Counted from the first letter of the stretch, positions 48,490 through 58,183 are shown. The stretch is DNA of 64,000 bases from Consotaella salsifontis (GCF_900167365.1 NZ_FUXL01000007.1:186001-250000); one strand, 5' to 3'. A program made the numbers and translations. Notes: generated by a model not told the origin, from the sequence alone.

Positions 48490-49206
48490 ATGAATGACCA
48501 GCACCCCTCATCATCGCGGGCAACCGTTCTGTTCAACCAGGAGATGGCCGAGAGCTACGACGAGAAGAACAGGAAGCTCGCCGCCATTTCCGACAACATG
48601 CACTTTCTGTTCCGCCTCGTTCTAGAGGATCTGCCGCGCGACGCGCGCATCCTCTGCGTCGGGGCAGGAACGGGCGCCGAAATTCTCGCGCTCGCGAAAA
48701 CCTTCCCCGAATGGTCCTTCGTCGGCGTCGACCCGTCCGAGCAGATGCTTCGTGTCTGCCGTGACAGACTGGAAAAAGCCGGCGTCCTCGATCGATGCGA
48801 CCTGATAACGGGCTATGTCGAGGATGCGCCCGGCGGTGCGGAATTCGACGCCGTCTTGAGCGTTTTGGTGGCGCATTTCATCAGCCGCTCGGACAGGCCG
48901 GGCTTTTATCGGAATGTCCATAACAGGCTAAAGCCCGGCGGCTTCTTCATCAGCACGGAAATCAGCTTCGACCTCGACTCGGCGGAGTTTCCGTCAATGC
49001 TGAAGAACTGGGAACGCGTTCAAGAGTTGATGGGCGCCACTCCCGACTCTCTCAAGAACCTTCCCGAGGCCTTGCGCGAAAAACTCAGCATCCTGTCACC
49101 AGCAGAGACCGAGACGGCACTGCGCCAAAACGGCTTCGACCTGCCCGTCCCGTTCTTCCAGTCCTTCATGATCCACGGCTGGTATGCGGTGAAACAGGGC
49201 GCCTAA
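48490..49206 (+). CDS. Class I SAM-dependent methyltransferase
   Basis: A 238-aa methyltransferase. Motif I is ILCVGAGTGAEILALA (about 54-69), the acidic end of strand 2 is in VGVDPSEQM, and the later strand is LKPGGFFISTEISF. The N-terminal FNQEMAESYDEKN segment is seen in small-molecule methyltransferases. Its A/T content and codon use are slightly higher than in the housekeeping genes. It has its own promoter and a structured leader. Substrate unknown. Confidence 0.87.
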   Translation: MNDQHPSSSRATVLFNQEMAESYDEKNRKLAAISDNMHFLFRLVLEDLPRDARILCVGAGTGAEILALAKTFPEWSFVGVDPSEQMLRVCRDRLEKAGVLDRCDLITGYVEDAPGGAEFDAVLSVLVAHFISRSDRPGFYRNVHNRLKPGGFFISTEISFDLDSAEFPSMLKNWERVQELMGATPDSLKNLPEALREKLSILSPAETETALRQNGFDLPVPFFQSFMIHGWYAVKQGA

Positions 49207-49489
49207 CGCAGCCGCTGCGTCATCCCCGGCCTGCGGTCGAGGACGGCGTCGAAAGCGGAGAGCTTGCGATCAATACGCCAGCCACCTTCCGACGCCGCCA
49301 ATCCTCCCGCCGGCCGAGGACCAATCACCAGCGTTCGCGAGAGGCAGAGCGCCCATTGCGGTAAAGCCTTACTCCTCCTGCGACATCGGGTGCGCATGGT
49401 GCCCCGAGAGGTAATGCGGCGCGATGCTTACGACGGTGAGCTATTGGCAGTTGAGCCGCGTTGTGCACGCCTCAACACAATGGAACCGA
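49207..49489. other. Intergenic stretch, possibly gene remnant
   Basis: 283 bases between the methyltransferase and SDR stops. A short open minus frame (49203-49397, ending GMTQRLR) has codon-like composition but no start signal or recognised family; it may be the tail of a decayed gene. Confidence 0.3.
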
Positions 49490-50251
49490 TCAGATGTGAA
49501 CTCCGCCGGCGACCTCGATGCGCTGGCCATTGACCCAACCGAAATCGTCAGAGAGAAGGCCGGCGATTACTGGACCAACGTCTTCTGGTCCGCCAACGCG
49601 CCCCAGCGCGGTATACGACGCCAGTGTTTTTGCCACGTCGGGGTTGTCGCGTACGACCCCACCGCTGAAGTCGGTGGCTATAGCGCCAGGGGCGACCACG
49701 TTCACAGCGATGCGACGCTCCCCAAGTTCCAAAGCCATATACCGGGTCAGCGCCTCAACGGCAGCCTTCATCGGCCCATAGATCGCACGCCCCGGCATTG
49801 AGAATCTCGCAAGCCCGGATGATATATTCACGATGCGCCCGCCGTCGTTCATCAGCGGCAGCAGCTTCTGGGTCAGCAGAAAAGGACCCTTGAAGTGGAC
49901 TGCGAACTGCGCATCCAATTCAGCTTCGGTCCCACTTTGCAGCGTCGCTGTCGATGAGGTTCCCGCGTTGTTGACGAGATAATCAAAGTGGCTGGCACCC
50001 AATGAGGCCAGTGCATTGCGAACCTGCGTGACGAACCCGTCAAATGTATCCGCCCGGGCAACATCCAATTGCAATGCCCCTGCCGCCGCGCCGGCTTCCC
50101 GAACGGCTATAACAACTTTTTCAGCCTCTTCTTGCCGCCGGTTGTAGGTGATGATCGACGAGACCCCTTGTTGGGCCAGACGCATCGCTGTGTCGCGCCC
50201 CATCCCCCTGCTACCCCCGGTGATGATGGCAATGCGTTGTTTATCGTTCAT
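49490..50251 (-). CDS. SDR-family oxidoreductase
   Basis: A 253-aa short-chain dehydrogenase/reductase. The cofactor motif is TGGSRGMG, with NNAG downstream, Ser in NISSG and the catalytic YGPMK. The C-terminal LSDDFGWVNGQRIEVAGG is typical. The ATG at 50251 follows AAGGAGAT. It is divergent from a LysR regulator 90 bases away, a common pairing in which the regulator controls the enzyme gene. Substrate unknown. Confidence 0.92.
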   Translation of the reverse strand: MNDKQRIAIITGGSRGMGRDTAMRLAQQGVSSIITYNRRQEEAEKVVIAVREAGAAAGALQLDVARADTFDGFVTQVRNALASLGASHFDYLVNNAGTSSTATLQSGTEAELDAQFAVHFKGPFLLTQKLLPLMNDGGRIVNISSGLARFSMPGRAIYGPMKAAVEALTRYMALELGERRIAVNVVAPGAIATDFSGGVVRDNPDVAKTLASYTALGRVGGPEDVGPVIAGLLSDDFGWVNGQRIEVAGGVHI

Positions 50252-50341
50252 GGTTGATCTCCTTTCACCGAGAGACATAACCGCTTCATATCAACCAGAA
50301 AATACAGTAATCAACTCACATGCTGTACGGATTTTTGAACA

Positions 50342-51241
50342 ATGCCTACTGACTTCGCGGCCGCGCGTGCCTTCGTCGCAGTCGCGACAGCAGGCGGTTT
50401 CCGCGACGCTTCGGCCGTAACCGGCATCAGTGCATCCAGCCTCAGCGGCGCGGTGAAGCGGCTTGAAAGCCAACTCGGCGTCCGACTGCTCCATCGTACG
50501 ACCCGCAGCGTGGTCACGACCGAAGCAGGAGCGCATTTGCTGGAGCATCTGCAATCGGCCATGGCAGACGTGGAGGCCGCTCTGGAGCGTGCCAATAGGT
50601 ACCGTCATGAACCCGCAGGAAAAATCCGCCTCAACGTGCCAGTTAACGTGGCCCGCCTAGTGCTGCCCAGAATTCTGCCCGGCTTCGTGGCTGCCTATCC
50701 CAACATTCGGGTAGAAGTGGTGGCGCAGCACGACTTTGTGGACATACTTGCCGAGGGGTGCGATGCCGGCATCCGCTACGACGAACGGCTGACCAAAAAC
50801 ATGATCGCCATTCCGATCGGGCCCGCCAGACAGCGGTTTGCCACTGCCGCGTCGCCTGCTTACTTGGCGCGATACGGGCGTCCCGAGCAACCTGAGGATC
50901 TACTCGATCACGCCTGTCTCCACGGCCGGCTGAGCGGCGGCGCGCCTGCGGCGTGGGAATTCGAACGTGCGGGCGCGGTGGTGAGGATTGAGCCGACAGG
51001 TCCGATATCAGTGGACATAAATGCCATCGACCTCGCCGTTTCGACCGCCATCGATGGATGCGGCATTATACATCTTTTCGAGGATTGGCTTAGACCGGCG
51101 TTCGATAGCGGCTCGTTGGAGCCTGTACTGGAGCCGTTCTGGCAGAGCTTTTCAGGGCCGTTTCTCTACTATCACGGGCGGGAGTACGTGCCCGCCCCCC
51201 TGACAGCATTTATCGCCTACGTCCAAGAAAACCGTTGGTAG
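50342..51241 (+). CDS. LysR-family transcriptional regulator
   Basis: A 299-aa regulator with an N-terminal winged helix-turn-helix (about 5-65, DASAVTGISASSLSGAVKRLESQLGVRLLHRTTRSV) and a periplasmic-binding-like effector domain (about 90-295). It is of the CrgA/AaeR-like group that often represses or activates an adjacent oxidoreductase. The 50252-50341 spacer should hold its binding site and both promoters. Confidence 0.93.
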   Translation: MPTDFAAARAFVAVATAGGFRDASAVTGISASSLSGAVKRLESQLGVRLLHRTTRSVVTTEAGAHLLEHLQSAMADVEAALERANRYRHEPAGKIRLNVPVNVARLVLPRILPGFVAAYPNIRVEVVAQHDFVDILAEGCDAGIRYDERLTKNMIAIPIGPARQRFATAASPAYLARYGRPEQPEDLLDHACLHGRLSGGAPAAWEFERAGAVVRIEPTGPISVDINAIDLAVSTAIDGCGIIHLFEDWLRPAFDSGSLEPVLEPFWQSFSGPFLYYHGREYVPAPLTAFIAYVQENRW

Positions 51242-51312
51242 GCCGTGAAACACGGACGATCAGACCGCCGCTCGCTTCTCAAGCGAGGCAAGCCCCCCCT
51301 CCACCGCCAAGC

Positions 51313-51609
51313 TCAGCCCTCGGCTCCCTCGACGATGCGGATGTCGCGCACGGCGCCTTCGCCAAGGAGGGAGAGGGCGTGCTGGTAGGCCTCGCTGTCG
51401 TGGGCGGCACGGGCCGCATCGACGCTGTCGAATTCGATGACGACGGTGCGTTCGTTAAGGCCGGCCTCATAGACCTGCGCGGGCGTTCCGCGCACGAGAA
51501 CGCGCCCGCCCGCGGCGGCGATGGCCGGTCCGCTGACCTTGGCATAGGCGGCCAGAGCGTCCGGGTCGGCGATCGAGCGATAGGTCGCAATCCAATAGGC
51601 CTTGGCCAT
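51313..51609 (-). CDS. DUF1330 protein
   Basis: A 98-aa dimeric alpha/beta-barrel-like protein. It starts MAKAYWIATYRSIADPDAL and has ERTVVIEFDSVDAARAAHDSEAYQHAL, both DUF1330 signatures. Function is unknown; relatives are compared with antibiotic-biosynthesis monooxygenase folds. It lies 49 bases downstream of hbd on the same strand and may be the last gene of that operon. Confidence 0.9.
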   Translation of the reverse strand: MAKAYWIATYRSIADPDALAAYAKVSGPAIAAAGGRVLVRGTPAQVYEAGLNERTVVIEFDSVDAARAAHDSEAYQHALSLLGEGAVRDIRIVEGAEG

Positions 51610-51658
51610 CTCTGTCTCCCTTTCCGTTCGAAAGCGCGCCTTGAGTTAAGGCCGCGCG

Positions 51659-52540
51659 CTACCGCGTCGGTCTCGGTGCTTCTCCGCGATAGTCGTAAAA
51701 GCCGCGGCCGGTCTTGAGGCCGAGCCAGCCGGCCTCGACATACTTCACCAGAAGCGGGCACGGCCGGTATTTGGCGTCGGCGAGGCCGTCGTGCAGCGCC
51801 TGTATGATGGAAAGGCAGGTATCGAGGCCGATGAAGTCGGCGAGCTGGAGCGGACCCATCGGATGGTTGGCGCCGAGGCGCAGCGCCGCGTCGATGTTCT
51901 CCACCGTCCCGACGCCCTCATAGAGGGTGTAGATCGCCTCGTTGATCATCGCCACCAGGACGCGGTGAACGATGAAGGCCGGGAAATCCTCCGAGGTGAC
52001 GATGGACTTGCCCATCGCCTCGACGAAAGCCTTCGACTCGGCGAAGGTGCGCTCTTCCGTCGCGATGCCGCGCACCAGCTCGGCGAGACGCATCACCGGC
52101 GCGGGGTTCATGAAGTGGATGCCGATGAAGCGTTCGGGACGGTCCGTCACGGCGGCGAGGCGTGTGATGGAGATGGATGAGGTGTTGGTCGCGATGATCG
52201 CGTCCTTCTTGAGCACCGAGGAGAGCTGCTGGAGGATCTTGCGCTTGACCGTCTCCTCCTCGATGGCCGCCTCGATGACGAGGTCGCAATCGGCGAGATC
52301 GCGCAGCGTCTCCACCGCGCGAATCCGCTGAAGGGTGGCGGCCTTTGCCTCCTCGCTCAGCTTGTCTGCCGCCACCTGGCGCTCGAGGTTCGCCTCGATG
52401 CGCGCGATGCACTCCTTGACCCGCAGCGGCTCAAGGTCCTGGAGAAGAACATCGAAACCGGCGGCCGCCGTGGCATGGGCTACACCGCCGCCCATCTGCC
52501 CGGCGCCGATGATGCCGACCGTCTTGATCCCGTGGTCCAT
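51659..52540 (-). CDS. 3-hydroxybutyryl-CoA dehydrogenase, with altered catalytic-site residue
   Basis: A 293-aa NAD-dependent 3-hydroxyacyl-CoA dehydrogenase (Rossmann motif GIIGAGQMGGGVA, residues 9-21), oxidising 3-hydroxybutyryl-CoA in beta-oxidation or reducing acetoacetyl-CoA. Ser121, His142 and Glu154 fit the catalytic set. The fourth position, normally Asn in the FIVNR motif, is His192 here (FIVHR; codon at 51965-51967). The following Pro of the family is Ala. The gene lies directly downstream of etfBA, a conserved arrangement. ATG 52540 is the usual start. Confidence 0.93.
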   Translation of the reverse strand: MDHGIKTVGIIGAGQMGGGVAHATAAAGFDVLLQDLEPLRVKECIARIEANLERQVAADKLSEEAKAATLQRIRAVETLRDLADCDLVIEAAIEEETVKRKILQQLSSVLKKDAIIATNTSSISITRLAAVTDRPERFIGIHFMNPAPVMRLAELVRGIATEERTFAESKAFVEAMGKSIVTSEDFPAFIVHRVLVAMINEAIYTLYEGVGTVENIDAALRLGANHPMGPLQLADFIGLDTCLSIIQALHDGLADAKYRPCPLLVKYVEAGWLGLKTGRGFYDYRGEAPRPTR

Positions 52541-52609
52541 TCTCAAGGCACCTTCCGCTTGCCGATATTGCCGGAAATTATCGCCGCCCCGCCGGGCCGT
52601 CAAAGCCCG

Positions 52610-53539
52610 TCAGAGCTTGTCCTTGAGCTCGGGCAGAATGGTGAAGATATCGCCGACCAGACCATAGTCCGCGAGCTGGAAGATCGGCGCTTCCTCGTCC
52701 TTGTTGATGGCGACGATGACCCGCGAATCGCTGATGCCGGCGACATGCTGGATGGCGCCTGAGATGCCGGCGGCGATGTAGAGGTCCGGCGCCACCATCT
52801 TGCCGGTCTGGCCGACCTGCCAATCGTTCGGCGCGTAGCCGGCATCGACGGCCGCGCGGCTGGCGCCGACGGCGGCGCCGAGCTTGTCGGCCAGGGGCAG
52901 GATCAACTCCTCGAACTTCTCCTTCGAGCCGAGCGCCCGTCCGCCCGAGACGACGATCCGCGCGGAGGTGAGCTCGGGGCGCTCCGCCGCGTCGAGCTCC
53001 TCCTTGATGAAGCGCGAAAGGACCGGATCGCCGGCCGCCGCGACGGCCTCGACCGGGGCGGAAGCGGCGCCCTCGCCAACCGGCTTGAAGGCCGAGCCGC
53101 GCACGGTGACGACGAGCTTCGGATCGCTCGACGTCACCGTCTCGATGGCGTTGCCGGCATAGGTCGGCCGCTGGAAGGTGGTGCCGTCGATGGCGATGAC
53201 GTCCGAGATCTGCATGACATCGAGAAGCGCCGCGACCCGAGGCATCACCGACTTTCCGTTGGCGGTGGACGGTGCCAGCAGCGCATCGTAGTTGGGAGCC
53301 AAGGAAACGAGCAGCGCGGAGAGCGGCTCGGCGAGCTGATGGGCGTAGGCCGCATCGTCGGCGACGAGCACCTTCGCGACACCATCGAGCCGGCTCGCCG
53401 CCTCGGCGATGGACGCAACGCCGGCGCCTGCGACGAGGACATGAACGGGCGCGCCGAGCTTGGCTGCCGCCGCCAGCGTGCGCGCGGTCTGTTCGGAAAG
53501 GAGCTTGCCGTCGTGCTCGGCGAGAAGAAGTGTTGTCAT
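52610..53539 (-). CDS. etfA: Electron transfer flavoprotein alpha subunit
   Basis: A 309-aa FAD-binding subunit that, with EtfB, moves electrons from acyl-CoA dehydrogenases to ETF:quinone oxidoreductase. The N-terminal domain starts [14 protein letters not shown]. The C-terminal FAD domain has [40 protein letters not shown] and [12 protein letters not shown]. The longer frame through etfB is discarded. It starts 20 bases after the etfB stop. Confidence 0.96.
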   Translation of the reverse strand: MTTLLLAEHDGKLLSEQTARTLAAAAKLGAPVHVLVAGAGVASIAEAASRLDGVAKVLVADDAAYAHQLAEPLSALLVSLAPNYDALLAPSTANGKSVMPRVAALLDVMQISDVIAIDGTTFQRPTYAGNAIETVTSSDPKLVVTVRGSAFKPVGEGAASAPVEAVAAAGDPVLSRFIKEELDAAERPELTSARIVVSGGRALGSKEKFEELILPLADKLGAAVGASRAAVDAGYAPNDWQVGQTGKMVAPDLYIAAGISGAIQHVAGISDSRVIVAINKDEEAPIFQLADYGLVGDIFTILPELKDKL

Positions 53540-53559
53540 GGCTTGGTTCTCCTTCGCCT

Positions 53560-54309
53560 TTAGAGGACGCCGGCTTCGGTCTTCAGCTTTTCGATCAGCT
53601 CGTCCACCGAGGCGAGCTTGACGCCCCCGCCGCGCTTCTTGGGAGCTTCGGTCTTCAGCACCGTCAGGCGCGGCGCAATGTCGACGCCGCAATCCTCCGG
53701 CGTCTTTTCCGCGATCGGCTTCTTCTTCGCTTTCATGATGTTGGGCAGCGAGGCATAGCGCGGCTCGTTGAGGCGAAGATCGGCGGTGACGATGGCCGGC
53801 AGCTTGAGTTCGACGGTCTGGAGACCGCCGTCCACCTCGCGCGTCACGGTCAGCATGCCCTCGCCCGTCTCCACCTTCGAGGCGAAGACGCCTTGGCTCC
53901 AGCCAAGCAGAGCGGCGAGCATCTGACCTGTCTGGTTGCTGTCGTCGTCGATCGCCTGCTTGCCCAGGATCACGAGATCGGGCGCCTCTTCGGCGACCAC
54001 GGTCTTCAGGAGCTTGGCGACGGCGAGCGGCTCGACCTTGGCGTCGGTCTTCACCAGAATGGCGCGGTCGGCGCCCATGGCGAGAGCCGTGCGCAGCGTC
54101 TCGGTGGCCTTCTGCGGACCGACGGAGACGGCGACGATCTCGCTCGCCTTGCCGGCCTCCTTCAACCGAACCGCTTCCTCGACGGCGATCTCGTCGAAGG
54201 GGTTCATGCTCATCTTGACGTTGTCGAGCTCGACGCCGGTGCCATCCTGTTTGACGCGGACGGCGACGTTGTAATCGACGACGCGCTTCACGGCGACGAG
54301 GACCTTCAT
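53560..54309 (-). CDS. etfB: Electron transfer flavoprotein beta subunit
   Basis: A 249-aa partner of EtfA binding AMP. Family segments are [54 protein letters not shown] and [22 protein letters not shown]. Length is normal. It precedes etfA and hbd in one leftward operon. Confidence 0.97.
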   Translation of the reverse strand: MKVLVAVKRVVDYNVAVRVKQDGTGVELDNVKMSMNPFDEIAVEEAVRLKEAGKASEIVAVSVGPQKATETLRTALAMGADRAILVKTDAKVEPLAVAKLLKTVVAEEAPDLVILGKQAIDDDSNQTGQMLAALLGWSQGVFASKVETGEGMLTVTREVDGGLQTVELKLPAIVTADLRLNEPRYASLPNIMKAKKKPIAEKTPEDCGVDIAPRLTVLKTEAPKKRGGGVKLASVDELIEKLKTEAGVL

Positions 54310-54408
54310 GACGCACTTCTCCTGCTAACCCACATGCCGCGAATAGGCGACTTCGCCGCCCCCGTCAAAGGTTCGGCCGATTTCCGCGCCCGTGGCGTCA
54401 AGGCGCCC

Positions 54409-54981
54409 CTACCGCGTCGCGCCCGGCTTCCAGAGCACGTCGGCGCGGCCCTCGTCATTGGCGATGCGCGCGGCCACGAACAGAAGATCGGAAAGCCGGT
54501 TGATGTATTTGAGCGCTGTCGGCGTCACCGTGCCCTCTTCCTTCATCGCCAGGAAAACCATCGAGCGCTCGGCGCGCCGCGCCACGGTCCGCGCGAGATG
54601 AAGGTGGCTGGCGGCGGCGCTTCCCGCCGGCAGGATGAAGGAGCGCAGCGGCTCCAGCCTGCCGTTGAGGTCGTCGATTTCCCGTTCCAGGCGCTCCACC
54701 TGCCCCTCGGTGATCGCCAGACGCTCCATGCCCTCGATCGTCTCGTTCGCCGGCACGGCGAGATCGGCACCGAGATCGAAGAGATCGTTCTGGATGCGGG
54801 CGAGGATAGCATCGAGCGCGGCATCCGCGCTGAGCCGGCACAGCCCGAGCGTCGCGTTCGTCTCGTCAACGTCGCCGATCGCGGCAAAGCGCGCGTCGCT
54901 TTTCGAGCGGCGCTCGCCCGTGGCAAGGCCGGTCGTTCCGGCATCGCCCGTGCGGGTGTAGATCCGATTGAGCTTGACCAA
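54409..54981 (-). CDS. Cob(I)alamin adenosyltransferase, PduO type
   Basis: A 190-aa trimeric enzyme that transfers adenosyl from ATP to cob(I)alamin. The ATP-binding N-terminus is IYTRTGDAGTTGLATGERRSKSD, followed by GDVDETNATLGL; the C-terminal RRAERSMVFLA and YINRLSDLLFVAAR complete the site. Its location upstream of etfB is shared by many rhizobia and hints at a link with B12-dependent methylmalonyl-CoA metabolism. Confidence 0.95.
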   Translation of the reverse strand: MVKLNRIYTRTGDAGTTGLATGERRSKSDARFAAIGDVDETNATLGLCRLSADAALDAILARIQNDLFDLGADLAVPANETIEGMERLAITEGQVERLEREIDDLNGRLEPLRSFILPAGSAAASHLHLARTVARRAERSMVFLAMKEEGTVTPTALKYINRLSDLLFVAARIANDEGRADVLWKPGATR

Positions 54982-55013
54982 TGTGCTCTCTCCTTGTCAG
55001 CGCGCCATCCTTG

Positions 55014-55202
55014 TTAGCGCGCCATGAGCAGAACGACGACGATGAGCAGCAGGGCAAGCGCCTGCAGCATCACCCGCGCTCGCATCAGCTTCTGCGAGGT
55101 GTTGCCGGGGCCGCCGCGCATCATGTTGCCAAGGCCGAGAAACAGGACGAGCAGCACCGCGGCAAGCGCGATCACGGCAAGAAAAGTCAGGAAGGCCGAC
55201 AT
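55014..55202 (-). CDS. Small twin-transmembrane protein (HIG1-like)
   Basis: A 62-aa protein with two hydrophobic helices (about 3-23 and 44-60) joined by a short basic loop (MMRGGPGNTSQKLMRARV). This matches the alphaproteobacterial twin-TM proteins related to the HIG1 domain of mitochondrial respiratory supercomplex factors. It lies directly upstream of the cobalamin adenosyltransferase gene, as in other rhizobia. ATG 55202 is chosen; the longer frame lacks features. Confidence 0.82.
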   Translation of the reverse strand: MSAFLTFLAVIALAAVLLVLFLGLGNMMRGGPGNTSQKLMRARVMLQALALLLIVVVLLMAR

Positions 55203-55339
55203 CGGGCTCCGTCGTCTGGAAGTGGAATCGCAAGTGATATAGGGCGATTCTCTCTTCCGGCCTATCACCCATTCCGTGTCGCCATTGCGCGCCGCCCTGC
55301 ACGGCATTATCGCCATGGGGCTCCAACTCGCCGGTCGTC

Positions 55340-56293
55340 ATGCAAACCATCTTCAATGTCATCGTTCCGATCTTCGGCCTCATCGCCATCGGCTATGCCG
55401 TCGCGCGCCTGAAAATCCTGAGCCATGAGAAGGGCGACGCGCTGACGAGCTTCGTCTTCATGATCGGCGTGCCCTCGCTGCTCTTCCACACACTGGCAGG
55501 GTCGGAGATGAAGGCCGCCAACCCTTTGCTCCTGTGGGCGGTCTATTTCGGTTGCGTCGCCATCAACTGGACAATCGCCAGCATCCTCGTTAGGAAGATC
55601 GCCGGCGCCGACCGGCGCAAGAGCGTCATCGCGGGTGTGGCGGCCAGCGCCAAGAACGGCGTCTTCGTCGGCATTCCGGCTGTCGAGCTCGCCTATGGTC
55701 AGCCAGGCCTTCAGGTTCTGCTACTCATCATCGCGGTGCATCTGCCGGTGATCATGATGACCTCTACCATCCTCACCGAATGGGCGGCGGTGGTCGACGC
55801 GCGCGAGCCGGGGCGCAATCCGGTCCCAATGTCCAGCGGCGGCGCGCTGAGGCGCGTGGCAAAGAACCTCGGCACAAACCCGCTCGTCATCGGCCTCGCC
55901 CTCGGCGCCGTATGGTTCACCTTCGGCCTGCCGCTCGGCCCGCTCGACGAGATTACCGCCTCGCTCGGGCGCACGGCCAGCCCGCTGGCGCTTTTCGCCC
56001 TCGGCATGTCGCTGGACCGCTATTCGGTGAGAGGTGACATCGCCTCCACCTTGATCGCCTCGACGCTTTCCATCGTCCTCCTGCCGGTCCTGGTCTATTT
56101 CGTCGGCTCGCAGGTGCTGTCGCCGCTGTGGCTGAAAGTGGCGGTGCTGATGGCCGCGTGCCCCGCCGGCATCAACTGCTATGTGCTCGCCGGCTATTTC
56201 GGCTCAGGCCAACGGATGGCGGCCGCCACCATCCTCATCACCACCTTAGCCTCGGTCTTCGGCCTCAGCTTCTGGCTCACGGCCCTGGGCTAG
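55340..56293 (+). CDS. AEC-family transporter
   Basis: A 317-aa membrane protein with ten hydrophobic segments in two halves, typical of the auxin efflux carrier/malonate permease family. Visible landmarks are MQTIFNVIVPIFGLIAIGYAVARL, GVAASAKNGVFVGIPAVELAYG and a C-terminal CPAGINCYVLAGYFG. Substrate is likely an organic acid. The last 4 bases overlap the convergent gluQRS stop. Confidence 0.9.
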   Translation: MQTIFNVIVPIFGLIAIGYAVARLKILSHEKGDALTSFVFMIGVPSLLFHTLAGSEMKAANPLLLWAVYFGCVAINWTIASILVRKIAGADRRKSVIAGVAASAKNGVFVGIPAVELAYGQPGLQVLLLIIAVHLPVIMMTSTILTEWAAVVDAREPGRNPVPMSSGGALRRVAKNLGTNPLVIGLALGAVWFTFGLPLGPLDEITASLGRTASPLALFALGMSLDRYSVRGDIASTLIASTLSIVLLPVLVYFVGSQVLSPLWLKVAVLMAACPAGINCYVLAGYFGSGQRMAAATILITTLASVFGLSFWLTALG

Positions 56294-57171
56294 AACCCGA
56301 CCATCCGCCTGATATCCGCAGCGGTCAGACCCGCCTCTCGCAGCGCCTTCAGCGAAACATCGCCAGCGCTCTTGGAGAGCTTGCGGCCATCATCGCCGAG
56401 GATCAGGTCATGATGGTGATAGACCGGGGCGGGAAGGCCGAGCAGCGCCTGGATCACCCGGTGGACGGAAGTCGAATGGAAGAGGTCCCTCCCCCGCACC
56501 ACATGCGTCACGCCCTGAAGAGCGTCATCGACCACGACCGCGAGATGGTAGGAGGTCGGAATTTCCTTGCGCGCCAGGATCACATCGCCCCAGCGCGAAG
56601 GTTCCGCCGCGACGCGTCCTGTCTCGCCCTCCGGCCCCGCGCCTGTCTCCAGCCAGTCGAGGCGCCCCAGCCGCGCCAGCGCCGAGGCCATATCCAGGCG
56701 CCAGGCGAAAGCTTCGCCCTCGGCGATCCGCTCCGCCCTTTCCACCTCGCCCAGTCCCCGCTCCTCGCCGGGGTAGAGAAGCGCGCCGTCAGGATCGCGC
56801 GGCCAGGAGCGGCCCTCCCTCTCGGCATAGTGCTCGGCAAAAGCGCGCACCGCGCCACGGCTCATGAAGGCGGGATAGACGAGCCCTTCGGCGATCAGGG
56901 CATCCAGCGCCGCCGCATAGTCGGCAAAGTGAATGGACTGGCGCCGGGGCGGTTCGTCCCACTCGACGCCGAGCCAATGGAGGTCCGCTTCGATCCGCCT
57001 CTCGTTCTCAAGGCTGCAGCGCGCGCGATCGATATCCTCCATGCGAAGCAGAAAGCGCCCGCCGGCCTCGCGCGCCATATGGTGATTGAGAAGCGCCGAA
57101 TAGGCATGGCCGAGGTGGAGCTCGCCATTGGGGCTCGGCGCGAAGCGAAAAACGGGTTGCGCGTCATCCAT
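56290..57171 (-). CDS. gluQRS: Glutamyl-Q tRNA(Asp) synthetase
   Basis: A 293-aa class I synthetase paralogue lacking an anticodon-binding domain; it attaches glutamate to queuosine 34 of tRNA-Asp. The HIGH-like motif is APSPNGELHLGHAY and the KMSKS-like motif is GRKLSKS. The length is about half that of GltX, as expected. It overlaps the 3' end of the AEC gene. The 5' end lies opposite the glycosylase gene. Confidence 0.93.
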   Translation of the reverse strand: MDDAQPVFRFAPSPNGELHLGHAYSALLNHHMAREAGGRFLLRMEDIDRARCSLENERRIEADLHWLGVEWDEPPRRQSIHFADYAAALDALIAEGLVYPAFMSRGAVRAFAEHYAEREGRSWPRDPDGALLYPGEERGLGEVERAERIAEGEAFAWRLDMASALARLGRLDWLETGAGPEGETGRVAAEPSRWGDVILARKEIPTSYHLAVVVDDALQGVTHVVRGRDLFHSTSVHRVIQALLGLPAPVYHHHDLILGDDGRKLSKSAGDVSLKALREAGLTAADIRRMVGF

Positions 57172-57214
57172 CGCTGCGGCCTCTCCTTTCTCGCACTATA
57201 TCGCCGGGCTGGGC

Positions 57215-57946
57215 ATGACGGCATGGCAGGAGAGACGAGGCTTGACCAGAGGTTTTGGACAGCCGGCGGCAGCGAACGTCGATGCGTCGCTTCCGGCGCG
57301 GATCGAAAGCGAGGCGGACATCGCCGCCGCTCTCGTAGCGCTCCAGCATCTCGACCCGCGCCTTCGCCCGGTCGTCGCGGCGGCGGGAGAAGTGCCGCTG
57401 CGCCGGAACCCGCCCGGTCTCAAGGGGCTCGTCTTCACCATGATCGGGCAGCAGGTGTCGCGGGCCAGCGCCATGGCGATCTTCGAACGTCTCGACGCCA
57501 GCCTGGACGTCACGGACCATCACGCGATCCTCGCCGCCCCCGACACCGTTTTCCGCGCCGCCGGTCTTTCACGCGCCAAGCACAAGACGATCCTTGCCGT
57601 CGCCGCCTCCATCCTGTCCGGCGAGCTCGACCTTTCTCGCGTCGCCTCGTCCTCTTCCGAAGAGGCCGTCGCCGAGCTGGTCCGTGTGCCGGGGATCGGC
57701 CCATGGACGGCCGAATCCTATCTGCTCTTCTGTCTCGGTCATCCGGATGTCTTTCCCGCCGGGGATCTGGCGCTTCAGGTGGCCGTGGCGGCCGCGTTCG
57801 ATCTCGGCGAGCGCCCGAGCGCACGGGCATTGAAGGAAATCGCCCTCGGCTGGGCGCCGCATCGCGCCACGGCCGCGCGGCTCTTTTGGGCCTATTATCG
57901 GACCCTTACGCGCCGCGAGGCCGCCCCTGTCGGGATCGGCTCCTGA
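57215..57946 (+). CDS. DNA-3-methyladenine glycosylase II
   Basis: A 243-aa base-excision glycosylase of the AlkA/HhH-GPD superfamily. The helix-hairpin-helix is LVRVPGIGPWTAESYLLF and the catalytic Asp is in PAGDLAL shortly after. KGLVFTMIGQQVSRASA is the DNA-contact helix. The N-terminal AlkA domain is absent, as in short bacterial forms. The start is uncertain: ATG 57215 avoids overlap with gluQRS, though its ribosome site is weak. Confidence 0.9.
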   Translation: MTAWQERRGLTRGFGQPAAANVDASLPARIESEADIAAALVALQHLDPRLRPVVAAAGEVPLRRNPPGLKGLVFTMIGQQVSRASAMAIFERLDASLDVTDHHAILAAPDTVFRAAGLSRAKHKTILAVAASILSGELDLSRVASSSSEEAVAELVRVPGIGPWTAESYLLFCLGHPDVFPAGDLALQVAVAAAFDLGERPSARALKEIALGWAPHRATAARLFWAYYRTLTRREAAPVGIGS

Positions 57947-58183
57947 CGATGTGATGCAAAGTGTCGCGCGGAAGAATATTCTTCCCGCGCCAAATCCTTG
58001 TTGTCCCTTCACAAAGGCGACATGAAGGGGCACGATAAAGCAACGCGCGAAGCATCATTCCTGAGTACGATGACGTTGGTTCTGTCCGAGCAAAGGATCT
58101 TTCAAAGGCTGATCGACCTCCTTTGCCCAATGCTCGAGTCCGCGCAGCTCGAATGAAGTCGTTTTTGTGAAGGAGACCCTTCC

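Noticed and set aside
49203-49397. A 64-codon minus-strand gene
   Set aside because: No start signal, no homology that I can recognise and overlap with the methyltransferase stop; kept only as a possible remnant.
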